A stretch of 64,000 nucleotides of DNA from a virus. Positions 21,684-29,181 of this stretch are shown here, one piece after another. A program made the translations under genes and the position numbers. Under the pieces are notes generated by a model. That model was not told where the DNA came from. It did no database searches and saw only the letters and a program-made list of their open reading frames with translations. The stretch lies in IMG/VR virus record IMGVR_UViG_3300017605_001304, positions 62,001 to 126,000 of that record. The stretch is one strand, 5' to 3'. Every line of letters begins with the position of its first letter. Position 1 is the first letter of the stretch.

Positions 21684-22847
21684 TCACTCAAGGGTGGCGC
21701 GCATCTCCTGGAAGACCTCCACGAGCGCGGCGAGATTCGGATCGAGCTGCTCGGTCTTGTTGGCCGTGAGCGCGACGAGGGCCGGGCTCATGCGCAACAC
21801 CCACTCGCGGATCGCGTCCTCGGCCTTCACGTTCGGGCAGTGACACTTGGACGGGTCACTGCACTTGCCGCACTTGCGCTTCTTCGTGCGGTGGTTCGAA
21901 GCCGGGACCTGCCCGAGGGGAGGAGTGACGCCGGCCCCGACGTTGAGCGTGCCGGTCAGCTCGTTCAGGTAGTTGGTCGGCGACTGCCCGATGCCTTGCA
22001 TCAGGGCAGAGACGATGTCTTTCGAATTCATTGGCACAGACTCCCCGAAGATCTGCCGGCGGTACTGCGCCGCATTGTTTATCACCCAGTGTACAACGTG
22101 CTCGAATGAGCCCCGGTAGAGGCAGTCCCGGCCACCGGGAATCTTGGAGAGGACGCACCACACATCCCAGCCGTCGGATTGAAGCACCGCGATCGAGCTC
22201 GGAGGGATCTTGTTACCGAGGAAGATGTACTGGTTCTCGTTATCCCCGTAGTGATAAATCGGCACCGAGGCCGCCTGGAACAGTACGGCGTGCTTACCGT
22301 AGCTATCGTAAGCGCGCTCGGCCGCGCGTGCATCGAGCGCATTCACGGCGAAGTTGTAACCGCCATACCGCTTGGCCTCGTCCGATAGCCAGCTCGTGAG
22401 TCCTAGTCGCTGGTAGTCGTGGTACCCGCGGGTGAAGCCGTCCGCGCCGATTTCTTGCGGGGAGTCCGTGAAGTGGGCCAGCCACGTCTGACGGTGCGTG
22501 ATCGAGCCGCGGAGATCTGCGTGCGCGTAGGTGGGAAGATCTGCGTGATTCTCGACCGCGCTGTCTAGAAAGGCGTCCCACTCTTCTCGATGGTCGATGA
22601 ACCAGTCGTTGAGGCGTGCGACGACGGCCCAGTCTGCGTCAGAGTCCGGAACGTCGGAGGCCCACGTAGCCTTGATCTGCTTCGGCTTGATCCCAGCCGC
22701 GAGAGCGATCTCCTTGCTCTTTGGCCAGTGAGTGAACTCGTACCAATACTGAGCCACGTCCGGGGGCCGCAGGTCCATGTACGAGTGGAGCGCGCTCAGC
22801 TCGCTGCCGTAGACCTCGTCTTTCCGCTTGAGGTCCTTCGAGTTCAT
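21684..22847 (-). CDS. ADP-ribosyltransferase-like protein with C-terminal cysteine cluster
   Basis: 387 residues, starting at ATG 22847 (ATGA overlap with the preceding stop). Residues 118-220 look like an ART fold: TWLAHFTDS (121-129), GLTS (149-152), GGYNFAVNA (162-170), then YHYGDNENQYIFLG (198-211), with the (Y)-x-x-GDNE block where the last catalytic region should be. The His-Thr pair and the YHY/GDNE region are the ART-like residues. The C-terminal part holds CGKCSDPSKCHCP, a metal-site-like cluster. A second MNSKD near residue 273 repeats the N-terminal sequence MNSKD. Confidence 0.6.
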   Translation of the reverse strand: MNSKDLKRKDEVYGSELSALHSYMDLRPPDVAQYWYEFTHWPKSKEIALAAGIKPKQIKATWASDVPDSDADWAVVARLNDWFIDHREEWDAFLDSAVENHADLPTYAHADLRGSITHRQTWLAHFTDSPQEIGADGFTRGYHDYQRLGLTSWLSDEAKRYGGYNFAVNALDARAAERAYDSYGKHAVLFQAASVPIYHYGDNENQYIFLGNKIPPSSIAVLQSDGWDVWCVLSKIPGGRDCLYRGSFEHVVHWVINNAAQYRRQIFGESVPMNSKDIVSALMQGIGQSPTNYLNELTGTLNVGAGVTPPLGQVPASNHRTKKRKCGKCSDPSKCHCPNVKAEDAIREWVLRMSPALVALTANKTEQLDPNLAALVEVFQEMRATLE

Positions 22848-24229
22848 GAGGCATGCTCTCCCGGATCCCCGTAGGGCAGGACCGACGCGAACCCGAACCC
22901 GAGCGGGCCGATCAAGAACATGGATCCGTCTTCCATGGCTTGCCACTTCATGCGGGGGATGATCTTGGCGAACTCTGGATCTTTGCGGGCCAAGCGCTCT
23001 AGACGGCGGAGTGCTTCCGCCTGAGCCTCTTCTCGCGTTCCACGCACCGCGACCTCGGCGAAGCCGGCCGGCTGCGGCACCTTCCCAAGCGGGGACGGAA
23101 GAAGACCATTCGGGAACTTCACACGCCAATACTCCCGGCCCGGCAGCTCGGTCGGCATGTTGGGCTTGAAGATCGGCTCTCCGACGGTCTTGTCGTCGAC
23201 CCAGCCGTCGGGGGTCCAACCGTCTTTGAAGAGCCGCGTCGCCATGGAGCGCGTGGATTCCTTCTTGTGCTTCTTCACGTCGTCTCCTCGCACGCGCGGT
23301 GTGTCGAAGGGGAAGCCCGGCGCGTCGACGTCCCTTGGGGTGAGCTGCGTGACCTTGGCGATCTTCTCCGTGTTGAAGACGACCACCCAGTCCTCGTTGC
23401 TCTGCCTCACGTACGCCACGTCGACGCCGTGGTCGACCAGGAACTTCGCGAGCGCCGGACCGGCCTGTCCAGACGCCTGATCCGAGTTCACGAAGACGTT
23501 GACGAGGTACTCGGCAGGGAACGGGTTCCCGGAGCGGGCCGCCAGCCGGCGCAGCGAGTCTGCGAGCTCCTGGCGCTGCCGAAGACGTGGGACGTCGCGC
23601 AGCCACGCGAGCGTCTCTTCGAGATCGAGGCGAGCGTCCTGCAGCCAGCGCAGGTCCGGAGCCAGGACGACCCGCTGCACGGCACCGCCGCCCTTCGCGT
23701 AGCCCTTGGCGGTCGTCCAGCTCGTGGTGAGGTAGATGCCGGGTCCGTGCTCCGCGGCGCCGCGTCGTGCACCACGGATCTCGGGCGGGCCGAACCACCG
23801 ATGCGAGCCGTGATACAGAACGAGCGGGTCCGTCATGGACGACTCTCGCTGACGCTGGATAGGTATTACCTCGTAATAGCGAGGAGAAGAAATGTCACTC
23901 TGCTCGCGGACATACGAGATAGCGATCTCGTCGACACGTGGGAACGTAAGGAGCACATAGTCTAGTACGCGCGTACGAAGTCGCGGGGCAGACATGAAGC
24001 GATTCGAACAAGCCTGCCGAATCCAGCCGCGCTTGAACATGCTCAGCCAAAGCTGGTCTTCCGCCGCCTCAGTGTTGTTCGTGAACTCCACCTGAGATGG
24101 AATCTGCACGCCGGTGGCGCGCAGTACGCCTTCGTGTGCATGGACCCAGTCATTGTGCGAAGTGTCCGGGTCGGTAATTGGGAACACGCAGCCATCCGGG
24201 GCGATCCAGGCGCGTCCAGCGTAGGCCAC
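22844..24229 (-). CDS. GWI-domain plus ADP-ribosyltransferase-like fusion
   Basis: 461 residues from GTG 24229, chosen because TAAGGAGCTGCCT precedes it and the start begins a recognised domain. Residues 1-127 form a GWI domain (AWIAPDG ... HNDWV ... GWIRQA) of the type found in the next genes. Residues 132-300 fit an ART: LYHGS (138-142), HGPGIYLTTS (161-170) with following A-x-x-YA, and EDWVVVFN (279-286). Residues 324-337, ESTRSMATRLFKDG, match the RLF-type motif of the neighbours, here internal. The C-terminal 120 residues are unassigned. An internal ATG at residue 132 could start the ART on its own. Confidence 0.7.
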   Translation of the reverse strand: MAYAGRAWIAPDGCVFPITDPDTSHNDWVHAHEGVLRATGVQIPSQVEFTNNTEAAEDQLWLSMFKRGWIRQACSNRFMSAPRLRTRVLDYVLLTFPRVDEIAISYVREQSDISSPRYYEVIPIQRQRESSMTDPLVLYHGSHRWFGPPEIRGARRGAAEHGPGIYLTTSWTTAKGYAKGGGAVQRVVLAPDLRWLQDARLDLEETLAWLRDVPRLRQRQELADSLRRLAARSGNPFPAEYLVNVFVNSDQASGQAGPALAKFLVDHGVDVAYVRQSNEDWVVVFNTEKIAKVTQLTPRDVDAPGFPFDTPRVRGDDVKKHKKESTRSMATRLFKDGWTPDGWVDDKTVGEPIFKPNMPTELPGREYWRVKFPNGLLPSPLGKVPQPAGFAEVAVRGTREEAQAEALRRLERLARKDPEFAKIIPRMKWQAMEDGSMFLIGPLGFGFASVLPYGDPGEHAS

Positions 24230-24239
24230 AGGCAGCTCC

Positions 24240-24776
24240 TTAACCGAGCGTGCAGTCGATCGGCTGGAAGTCGGCGTAGATCTCGCGCGCCTTGTCCAGC
24301 GACCACCCATAATTACTCAGGTAGTTCACGAACGCGCCGAGGTCCAGGAACTTGAAGCCCGTCACGGAGTGGCAGAGGTTCTGGTAGAGGACGTTCAGTC
24401 GCACGACCTGCAGGTAGGCGCGCGCCACGACGCGGCCGAACTCGTTGGGCCGCAGCGGGCTCACGATGATGCGCGGGCCGTAGACCTTGGTCCAGTCGAT
24501 CTCTTCGGGCGGCAGGAGCGCCTGCGGGCCCCAGAGGGCGAGGGCCAAGCACTGGCTCGCGCGGTTGAACTTCTCGACGGCGTCCTTGTCGGGCTTGCCC
24601 TGCGCCTTCGGGCGGGTGTCCGGGAGGTCGACGCCGACGAGCTGGATGCGGGCCGCGCGGTACGTCCACAGGCCCTGGTCGATCATCCCGAAGAACGTCT
24701 TGCCGTCGACGACGAACTGCCGGCTCTTCGGGAAGAGCTGGACCTGACAGGCATAGTTGAACAGGATCCGATTCAA
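24240..24776 (-). CDS. staphylococcal-nuclease-like protein with altered active site
   Basis: 178 residues. The opening strand and VVDGKT (22-27) align with the SNase VxDGDT turn. Next, RAARIQLVGVDLPDT (40-54) aligns with the R-x-x-L-x-x-VDTPE motif, and NEFGRVVARAY (111-121) aligns with the KYGRxLAxxY segment. Two of the catalytic residues are changed: the second Asp of DGD is Lys, and the VDTPE motif reads VDLPD, so T is L and E is D. Arg43 and Arg115, the two SNase arginines, are kept. It may bind nucleic acid without cutting it, or cut poorly. It lies in the connector gene region. Confidence 0.62.
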   Translation of the reverse strand: MNRILFNYACQVQLFPKSRQFVVDGKTFFGMIDQGLWTYRAARIQLVGVDLPDTRPKAQGKPDKDAVEKFNRASQCLALALWGPQALLPPEEIDWTKVYGPRIIVSPLRPNEFGRVVARAYLQVVRLNVLYQNLCHSVTGFKFLDLGAFVNYLSNYGWSLDKAREIYADFQPIDCTLG

Positions 24777-24801
24777 GAAGACCTCCCGTGACGTCGACGC
24801 C

Positions 24802-25290
24802 TCACTGACGAAGCGCTGCGGTCACGTGCTTGTTGACGATTTCGGTCGCGTACTTCTCGTACTGCCGAGCGCGGCGCGCGATGAGCGTCGCTGCGACTCG
24901 CCAGTGAGGATGCGGGGGAAGCCGGACGCTCTGCCCGCCGATGACCGCCGCCCCGCCGTACTCCAGGAGCTTGCTCACGTAGGGCAGGGACCAACCGAGC
25001 GCGCTCATGCGGTCCTCGGTGGCGATCGTGACGGTGGTGATCTCCTTCCCGCGGTGGACATCGGGCAGGATGCCGCGCACGTAGTCGAAGATCGCCTCGC
25101 GCCACGCCTTGTCCGAGAGGTAGTCGGTCTCTTCCAGGCTGCGGTCCGCGGCGCGGGCGGCCTTGGACTGGATGGTCACGAGGCTGTCGCGTGTGACCTT
25201 GTCCGCGAGCTGCTGGAGCGACTCCTCACAGCCTTTCCGGAGACCTGCCTCGACCCTGCGCAGCCACTCCTCGGGCCGTAGCCCTTCCAT
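24802..25290 (-). CDS. HK97 gp10-like tail-completion or neck protein
   Basis: 162 residues from ATG 25290, which lies in the facing promoter region; an in-frame TTG further upstream is also possible. Has the gp10-like layout: helical N-terminus, then LPYVSKLLEYGGAAVIGG, and PPHPHWRVAATLIARRARQY, where the family has a Y-x-x-x-LEFG turn and a HP-(F/W)-x-R-x-A strand. This fold forms rings at the head-tail joint. It is close to the gp13-like and gp15-like genes, so a neck role is likely. Confidence 0.6.
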   Translation of the reverse strand: MEGLRPEEWLRRVEAGLRKGCEESLQQLADKVTRDSLVTIQSKAARAADRSLEETDYLSDKAWREAIFDYVRGILPDVHRGKEITTVTIATEDRMSALGWSLPYVSKLLEYGGAAVIGGQSVRLPPHPHWRVAATLIARRARQYEKYATEIVNKHVTAALRQ

Positions 25291-25291
25291 A

Positions 25292-25319
25292 TTGACGGTG
25301 GCCTTGATCAAGGTATCGT
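25292..25319 (+). promoter_or_regulatory. promoter with CCTTGATCAAGG operator
   Basis: TTGACG at 25292-25297 and TATCGT at 25314-25319, with a 16-base spacer filled by the perfect palindrome CCTTGATCAAGG (25302-25313). The geometry is the same as at 4577 and 54082, with a different palindrome sequence. It would drive the membrane-protein gene at 25344 and overlaps the start of the minus-strand gp10-like gene. Confidence 0.6.
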
Positions 25320-25343
25320 CTCCACACCTTGGAGGAGGTGAAC

Positions 25344-25766
25344 ATGGCCACGCTGGACGAGCTGCAGAAGGGGTCCGAAGAGTGCTCGGCACGGATGCGA
25401 GCGGTGCTACAGGACGAGCTCAAGCGCACGGGCTTTCCACTGCGCCTATGCACCTACTACGTGGTCGGCATGACCGGCGCGTGGATCTTCCGGCTGCTCT
25501 TCAAGTTCGACCTGTTTGAGAACTTCAAGAGCTTGGCGCTCATCCTGCTGTGTCCGCCTCTGCTGACCGCGACGCAGGCTTTCCTGTTGAGCTTCATGCT
25601 CAAGCGGGCATACCAGCGGGCGCAGGATGCGCTCGGCATCGCGGACAAGGCGGAGAAGGCGCTGTTCGAGGCGACGCGAGGACTGCTCGCTCAGCGTGAG
25701 CAGCTCAAGTTCCTGGTCGAGAGGCTGCGCGATCGCGACGAAGGCGAGGAGTGGAAGGACGCTTAA
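25344..25766 (+). CDS. two-helix membrane protein (holin-like?)
   Basis: 140 residues from ATG 25344 after CTTGGAGGAGGTGAAC. Two hydrophobic segments, YYVVGMTGAWIFRLLF near residues 37-52 and LALILLCPPLLTATQAFLLSFML near 63-85, separated by a short charged loop, with a charged coiled C-terminus (REQLKFLVERLRDRDEGEEW). This is the layout of two-helix membrane proteins, including some holins. It is the only plus-strand gene amid connector genes and has its own promoter with an operator. It ends four bases inside the convergent gene. Confidence 0.6.
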   Translation: MATLDELQKGSEECSARMRAVLQDELKRTGFPLRLCTYYVVGMTGAWIFRLLFKFDLFENFKSLALILLCPPLLTATQAFLLSFMLKRAYQRAQDALGIADKAEKALFEATRGLLAQREQLKFLVERLRDRDEGEEWKDA

Positions 25767-26257
25767 CGGCCGTGGCGGTACCGGTCGCAGGCGCACACGA
25801 TGTGGAACGGGAAGTTGGACGATCCCCAGTATCCGTCCTTGCTGCGCGTCTGCGTCTTGATCTCATAGAGGTCCGAATCGAAGCGCACGATCGAGCCGAC
25901 CAGGAACGTCGTGCTCGGCTGCAGGATCTTCTGGTCGAGCAGCAGCACGGTCGAGAACGTCACGAGCAGCGTCCGCTCCTCATCCATGCCGTACTTCTGC
26001 AGGCGGTACTTGCTCGGGCTGTGGTCGATGTGGGCGTGGACCATGATCGGGTGGTCCCAATCCGGGTCGGACGCCTCGTTGTAGAGCGAGTCGACGTTCG
26101 TGTTGCCCCGGTTGAGCAGGATCAACGCGATCTGCGGGTGGTGGCGGATGAACGCCTCGCGCTGGAAGTTCGCCTGGATCTTGTAGTCCGACGTCTCCAG
26201 CAGCTTGAGCAGGAGCTCATTCGCGTCCTTGCCGTCGATCGGCAGCAGGTCGGACAT
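25763..26257 (-). CDS. neck or head-completion protein (putative)
   Basis: 164 residues. A helical N-terminus (GKDANELLLKLLETSDYKIQANFQREAFI) leads into a beta domain with FLVGSIVRFDSDLYEIKTQTRSKDGYWGSSNFPFHIVC, which resembles connector-ring subunits of the stopper type: VG-x-V-x-F-x-x-x-x-Y-E-I then Y-WG. It lies between the GWI-domain genes and gp10-like gene, next to neck proteins. No specific family can be named. Confidence 0.5.
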   Translation of the reverse strand: MSDLLPIDGKDANELLLKLLETSDYKIQANFQREAFIRHHPQIALILLNRGNTNVDSLYNEASDPDWDHPIMVHAHIDHSPSKYRLQKYGMDEERTLLVTFSTVLLLDQKILQPSTTFLVGSIVRFDSDLYEIKTQTRSKDGYWGSSNFPFHIVCACDRYRHGR

Positions 26258-26966
26258 GGAGGTCCTCCAAGAACAGACGAGCGGCGAGGAAGCGGGTGGC
26301 CTCGTTCACGTGCAATTCGTACGGCCGCTCGGGACGCCCCTCATCGCTGTACGGGTCGACGTAGAACGACGACTTGCCGGGGTAGTTCGTGATGAAGTAG
26401 TCCTTCGCGCGGGACAGATCCTTGCGGCGAAGCTCGTACATGTTCCAGTCCGCCTTGCGGATCCAGCCGTGCATGCACATGTGGCGCATGATGACGTCGC
26501 CCGGGGTCAGTGGCGGCGTCTGATAGGCAGCTAAGAGTTCAGGGTGAACTCGGGCCCACGAGTCGTGAGACTGCCGGTCAGAGTCGAGCGGGTAGAACGT
26601 GTCGTCGGGAGCAATCCAACCTGCCCGAACATTGCGCGACTCGTGCAGGCGCACGGTCACCGGTTCCACTCGATGTGGAACGCGGCCGTGAAGGTCGAGA
26701 TTTGCTGCCTCGACTCCTGGATACTTCATGCGGATGTAATCGAGCAAGAGAGGCTCATACTTCACGTTCAACTCGTAGTCCTTCTTGCCAGCCTGCCGGA
26801 TCCAGCCCTTCGCGTACAACTGCGTAATGACCGCATCCGTGAAGTCAGGATCGTACGGGTCGTCCATGCCGAGCAGCTCGGCCGCGAACTGATCGTGCAT
26901 GTCGAAACGCGGCTCCAGAGGATGGAAGTTCATGTCCGGGTCGAGCCAGCCAATGTGGTCGGACAT
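26217..26966 (-). CDS. protein with two GWI domains and a C-terminal RLFLE motif
   Basis: 249 residues, start ATG 26966 overlapping the upstream stop (TGATG). Two tandem GWI domains: residues 6-100 (GWLDPD ... HDQF ... GWIRQA ... YIRMKYP) and 116-215 (GWIAPD ... HDSW ... GWIRKA ... YFITNYP). After the second copy, residues 222-235 read EATRFLAARLFLED, a version of the RLFLE motif, followed by a basic tail of 14 residues. Its end overlaps the neck gene by 41 bases. No catalytic fold is visible, so it may be a structural or delivery module. Confidence 0.65.
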   Translation of the reverse strand: MSDHIGWLDPDMNFHPLEPRFDMHDQFAAELLGMDDPYDPDFTDAVITQLYAKGWIRQAGKKDYELNVKYEPLLLDYIRMKYPGVEAANLDLHGRVPHRVEPVTVRLHESRNVRAGWIAPDDTFYPLDSDRQSHDSWARVHPELLAAYQTPPLTPGDVIMRHMCMHGWIRKADWNMYELRRKDLSRAKDYFITNYPGKSSFYVDPYSDEGRPERPYELHVNEATRFLAARLFLEDLHVRPAADRRQGRE

Positions 26967-27787
26967 CACTGGCCCTCCAGGAACAGACGCTTCGCGATAG
27001 CCTTGGTGGACTCTAGCTGCACGACCACTGACTTGATGCGGCCGCGCCAATCTCTGAGATCAATCTCGATCGCGCGTACTTGAGGATACTTACGCCGGAC
27101 ATAGTCCACGACGGACTGTTCAAACAAAGCGTAGCACTCGTACTGGTCGCGACTCACTTGACGGATCCAGCCGTCGTCAAACATCGCTTGAATCTTCCTG
27201 TCGACCCAGTCATCGTCGTCCGAGTCGTGCGCCTCACTGTCGGCAACCCACCCGGCGTGTCCTTGCGGAGCGGCGTGAAACTGTCCGTTCGGGTCGATCC
27301 ACCCTTGCACCAGCGATGGCGCGGCTTCAAGCCAGCTCGACGGGAGCTTGAGCTGCTGGACGGCGCCAGATCGAATCGACGACGTCAACACGATCCACTC
27401 CTGCTCTTCGAGCGAGTCCTCGCTGGAGAGGTAGCGGCTGATCGGCAGCCCGATCGCTGTGCCTTTACGAAGGCGATACAGCTTGCCGGACTTCCAGTGC
27501 TTTTGCGCGAACGTCACCGCCGTAGTGACGTTGCTGCTCCAGGACTGGAACACGCGAGTCGACTCAGACGCGGGATCTACCTCTGCACCACGGTAGAGCG
27601 CAGGAACTGGTTGGCCGTTCTCTTTCAGGTCCTGCAGCAGTGCCCGGGCCTCGGCCCGCAGCTTCCGGCCAGACGCACTCGAAGGTTCTGGGGCCCCGGC
27701 GAGCTCGTCCTTGGCGTGCAGCTCGACGGTACCCATGTCGCTGCTGACCCACCGCCAGACGGCCCGTACCGCTTGAGGGTCGATCAT
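26966..27787 (-). CDS. ADP-ribosyltransferase-like plus GWI-domain protein
   Basis: 273 residues, ATG 27787 overlapping the preceding stop (ATGA). The best ART candidate here: LYRGA (64-68) supplies the first Arg, SWSSN (82-86) is the S-x-S/T strand, and EEQEW (127-131) has the E-x-E pair of the R-S-E class. TAVTFAQKHW (89-98) matches the helix after the second motif. Residues 161-250 are a GWI domain (GWIDPNG ... GHAGWV ... GWIRQV ... YVRRKYP), followed by ESTKAIAKRLFLEG (259-272). T4 Alt, ModA and similar toxins share the ART fold; whether this one is active needs testing. Confidence 0.75.
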   Translation of the reverse strand: MIDPQAVRAVWRWVSSDMGTVELHAKDELAGAPEPSSASGRKLRAEARALLQDLKENGQPVPALYRGAEVDPASESTRVFQSWSSNVTTAVTFAQKHWKSGKLYRLRKGTAIGLPISRYLSSEDSLEEQEWIVLTSSIRSGAVQQLKLPSSWLEAAPSLVQGWIDPNGQFHAAPQGHAGWVADSEAHDSDDDDWVDRKIQAMFDDGWIRQVSRDQYECYALFEQSVVDYVRRKYPQVRAIEIDLRDWRGRIKSVVVQLESTKAIAKRLFLEGQ

Positions 27788-28146
27788 CCCAACCCCTCCA
27801 AGAACAGACGCTTGGCGATGGCCCGTGTAGACTCGTCCATGTTGATGACGAGTGTTTTCGGAGGGCCAAGAAAGTCAACTACATCGATATTAATTCGATG
27901 CACATTGGGGTGTACTCGACGTACGTAATCAATGACCCACTGCTCATACGCCGCGGTACACTCATAATCGTACAGTCCCGCTTGGCGCACCCACCCAGCC
28001 TTTAGCATCCGAACCGTCTCAGCGTTAACCCAAACCAGAATCTGATCGTTGTCCGGGGCTCCTGGCCTGTTGTCTATCACCCACTCGTCGTGGCCATTCA
28101 GTACGCGGTGGAACTCGCCGTCAGGATCAATCCAGCCCTGTGCCAC
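27784..28146 (-). CDS. single GWI-domain protein with C-terminal RLFLE motif
   Basis: 120 residues from GTG 28146, three bases after the neck stop. One GWI domain (GWIDPDG at 4-10, HDEWV at 19-23, GWVRQAGLYDYE at 51-62, YVRRVHP at 74-80) followed by DESTRAIAKRLFLEG (104-118). The combination of just the domain plus the motif, with nothing else, makes this the minimal form of the family and a useful reference for what the motif is attached to. Confidence 0.65.
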   Translation of the reverse strand: MAQGWIDPDGEFHRVLNGHDEWVIDNRPGAPDNDQILVWVNAETVRMLKAGWVRQAGLYDYECTAAYEQWVIDYVRRVHPNVHRINIDVVDFLGPPKTLVINMDESTRAIAKRLFLEGLG

Positions 28147-28149
28147 GGC

Positions 28150-29178
28150 TTACCCCCACACAGGCGGAACGGCCGGCGCGAGCGAGCGCAGGTCATCTTC
28201 CAGCCGCTGCCGGTCTTGCCGGCTCTCGTCTAGAAGCTGCGCTGCGTCGAGCGTCAGCGTTCCACCGGGGCTCGGGACCGTCCCGCTCCACTTGCCGCGG
28301 GTCCGGCCGAGGATCTCCTTCGCGACGGCAAGTGCGTATTGTCGGAACCACGCGTGGTGCGAGACCGGGATCTGGTCGATCGCGACGTCGGCGTAGTAGC
28401 GGTACGAGACGTCGTAGAGGCTCGGGTCCTGAGAACCCGAGGGCCCGCCGAGCGAGATGTAGAGCGTCCCGTTCTCAACTCGCCAAGTCCACTCGGGCTC
28501 GACCGACGCCTGCCTACGCACTGTTTCCCAGTGCGACTGCGAGAGCACGAACTCGTCGAACTGGATCTGCGGCCAGATCGGGAACTCGCGGCCGAAGAAC
28601 GGGAACGACGTCAGGTTCAACTGCTGCTTGCGAACGAACTGCACGTCCGCAACGCCGCGTGAGCCGACGCCCGGCAGCGGGTAGGCGAAGATGCCGGCGC
28701 TCAGCACCACGGTGTCCGACAGCTCGCGGGCGCACCAGCGGTTGTACACCGTGAGCGCTTCGTTCATGCACGTCGCGAGCTGCCCGCTCGTGAGCTCGAC
28801 GGCCACGGACGGGAAGCCCAGCATGTTGAAGACGTACTGCCGGATCGAGTCGGAGTTGACGCCGCTCGCGATCGGGTATTCAGCCGTCAGCACGGTCGGG
28901 AACGGATCAACCTGGATGCCGAGCTGGTTCGCGTACCACTTCGCCGTGATCCGGCCCTGCACATAATTGCTGGCGTCGATGTACGTGTAGTAGAACGTCC
29001 CCTGCGCGTCCGAGCCTTGCACGATCGAGACCGAGGAGTCGGTCCCGAGTGCCCGGGTCTCAGTCACCGTCACGGCGCCCGCCTGGAAGATCTGGACCGA
29101 GAGGTCCTGATCGACCACGTCGCCGAGCCCGGTGTCGTCATTGACGAAGCGGATGTCCAACAGAACTGGAAGCGCCAT
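28150..29178 (-). CDS. neck protein (gp13-like)
   Basis: 342 residues. A beta domain near the N-terminus leads to SDSIRQYVFNMLGFPSVAVELTSGQLATCMNEALTVYNRWCARELS (residues about 108-153), typical of T4 gp13-type neck proteins: a helix with I-x-x-YV-x-x-x-LG-x-P followed by V-E-L-T-x-x-Q-L. The rest is mixed, with a C-terminal helix rich in charged residues. It lies immediately upstream of the connector genes. Assignment is by pattern and order. Confidence 0.68.
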   Translation of the reverse strand: MALPVLLDIRFVNDDTGLGDVVDQDLSVQIFQAGAVTVTETRALGTDSSVSIVQGSDAQGTFYYTYIDASNYVQGRITAKWYANQLGIQVDPFPTVLTAEYPIASGVNSDSIRQYVFNMLGFPSVAVELTSGQLATCMNEALTVYNRWCARELSDTVVLSAGIFAYPLPGVGSRGVADVQFVRKQQLNLTSFPFFGREFPIWPQIQFDEFVLSQSHWETVRRQASVEPEWTWRVENGTLYISLGGPSGSQDPSLYDVSYRYYADVAIDQIPVSHHAWFRQYALAVAKEILGRTRGKWSGTVPSPGGTLTLDAAQLLDESRQDRQRLEDDLRSLAPAVPPVWG

Positions 29179-29181
29179 CGC

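Noticed and set aside
21684-23798. 704-residue minus-strand open frame containing the ART-like 387-residue protein
   Set aside because: Its first half is another frame of the GWI/ART gene; the true start is ATG 22847 with ATGA overlap.
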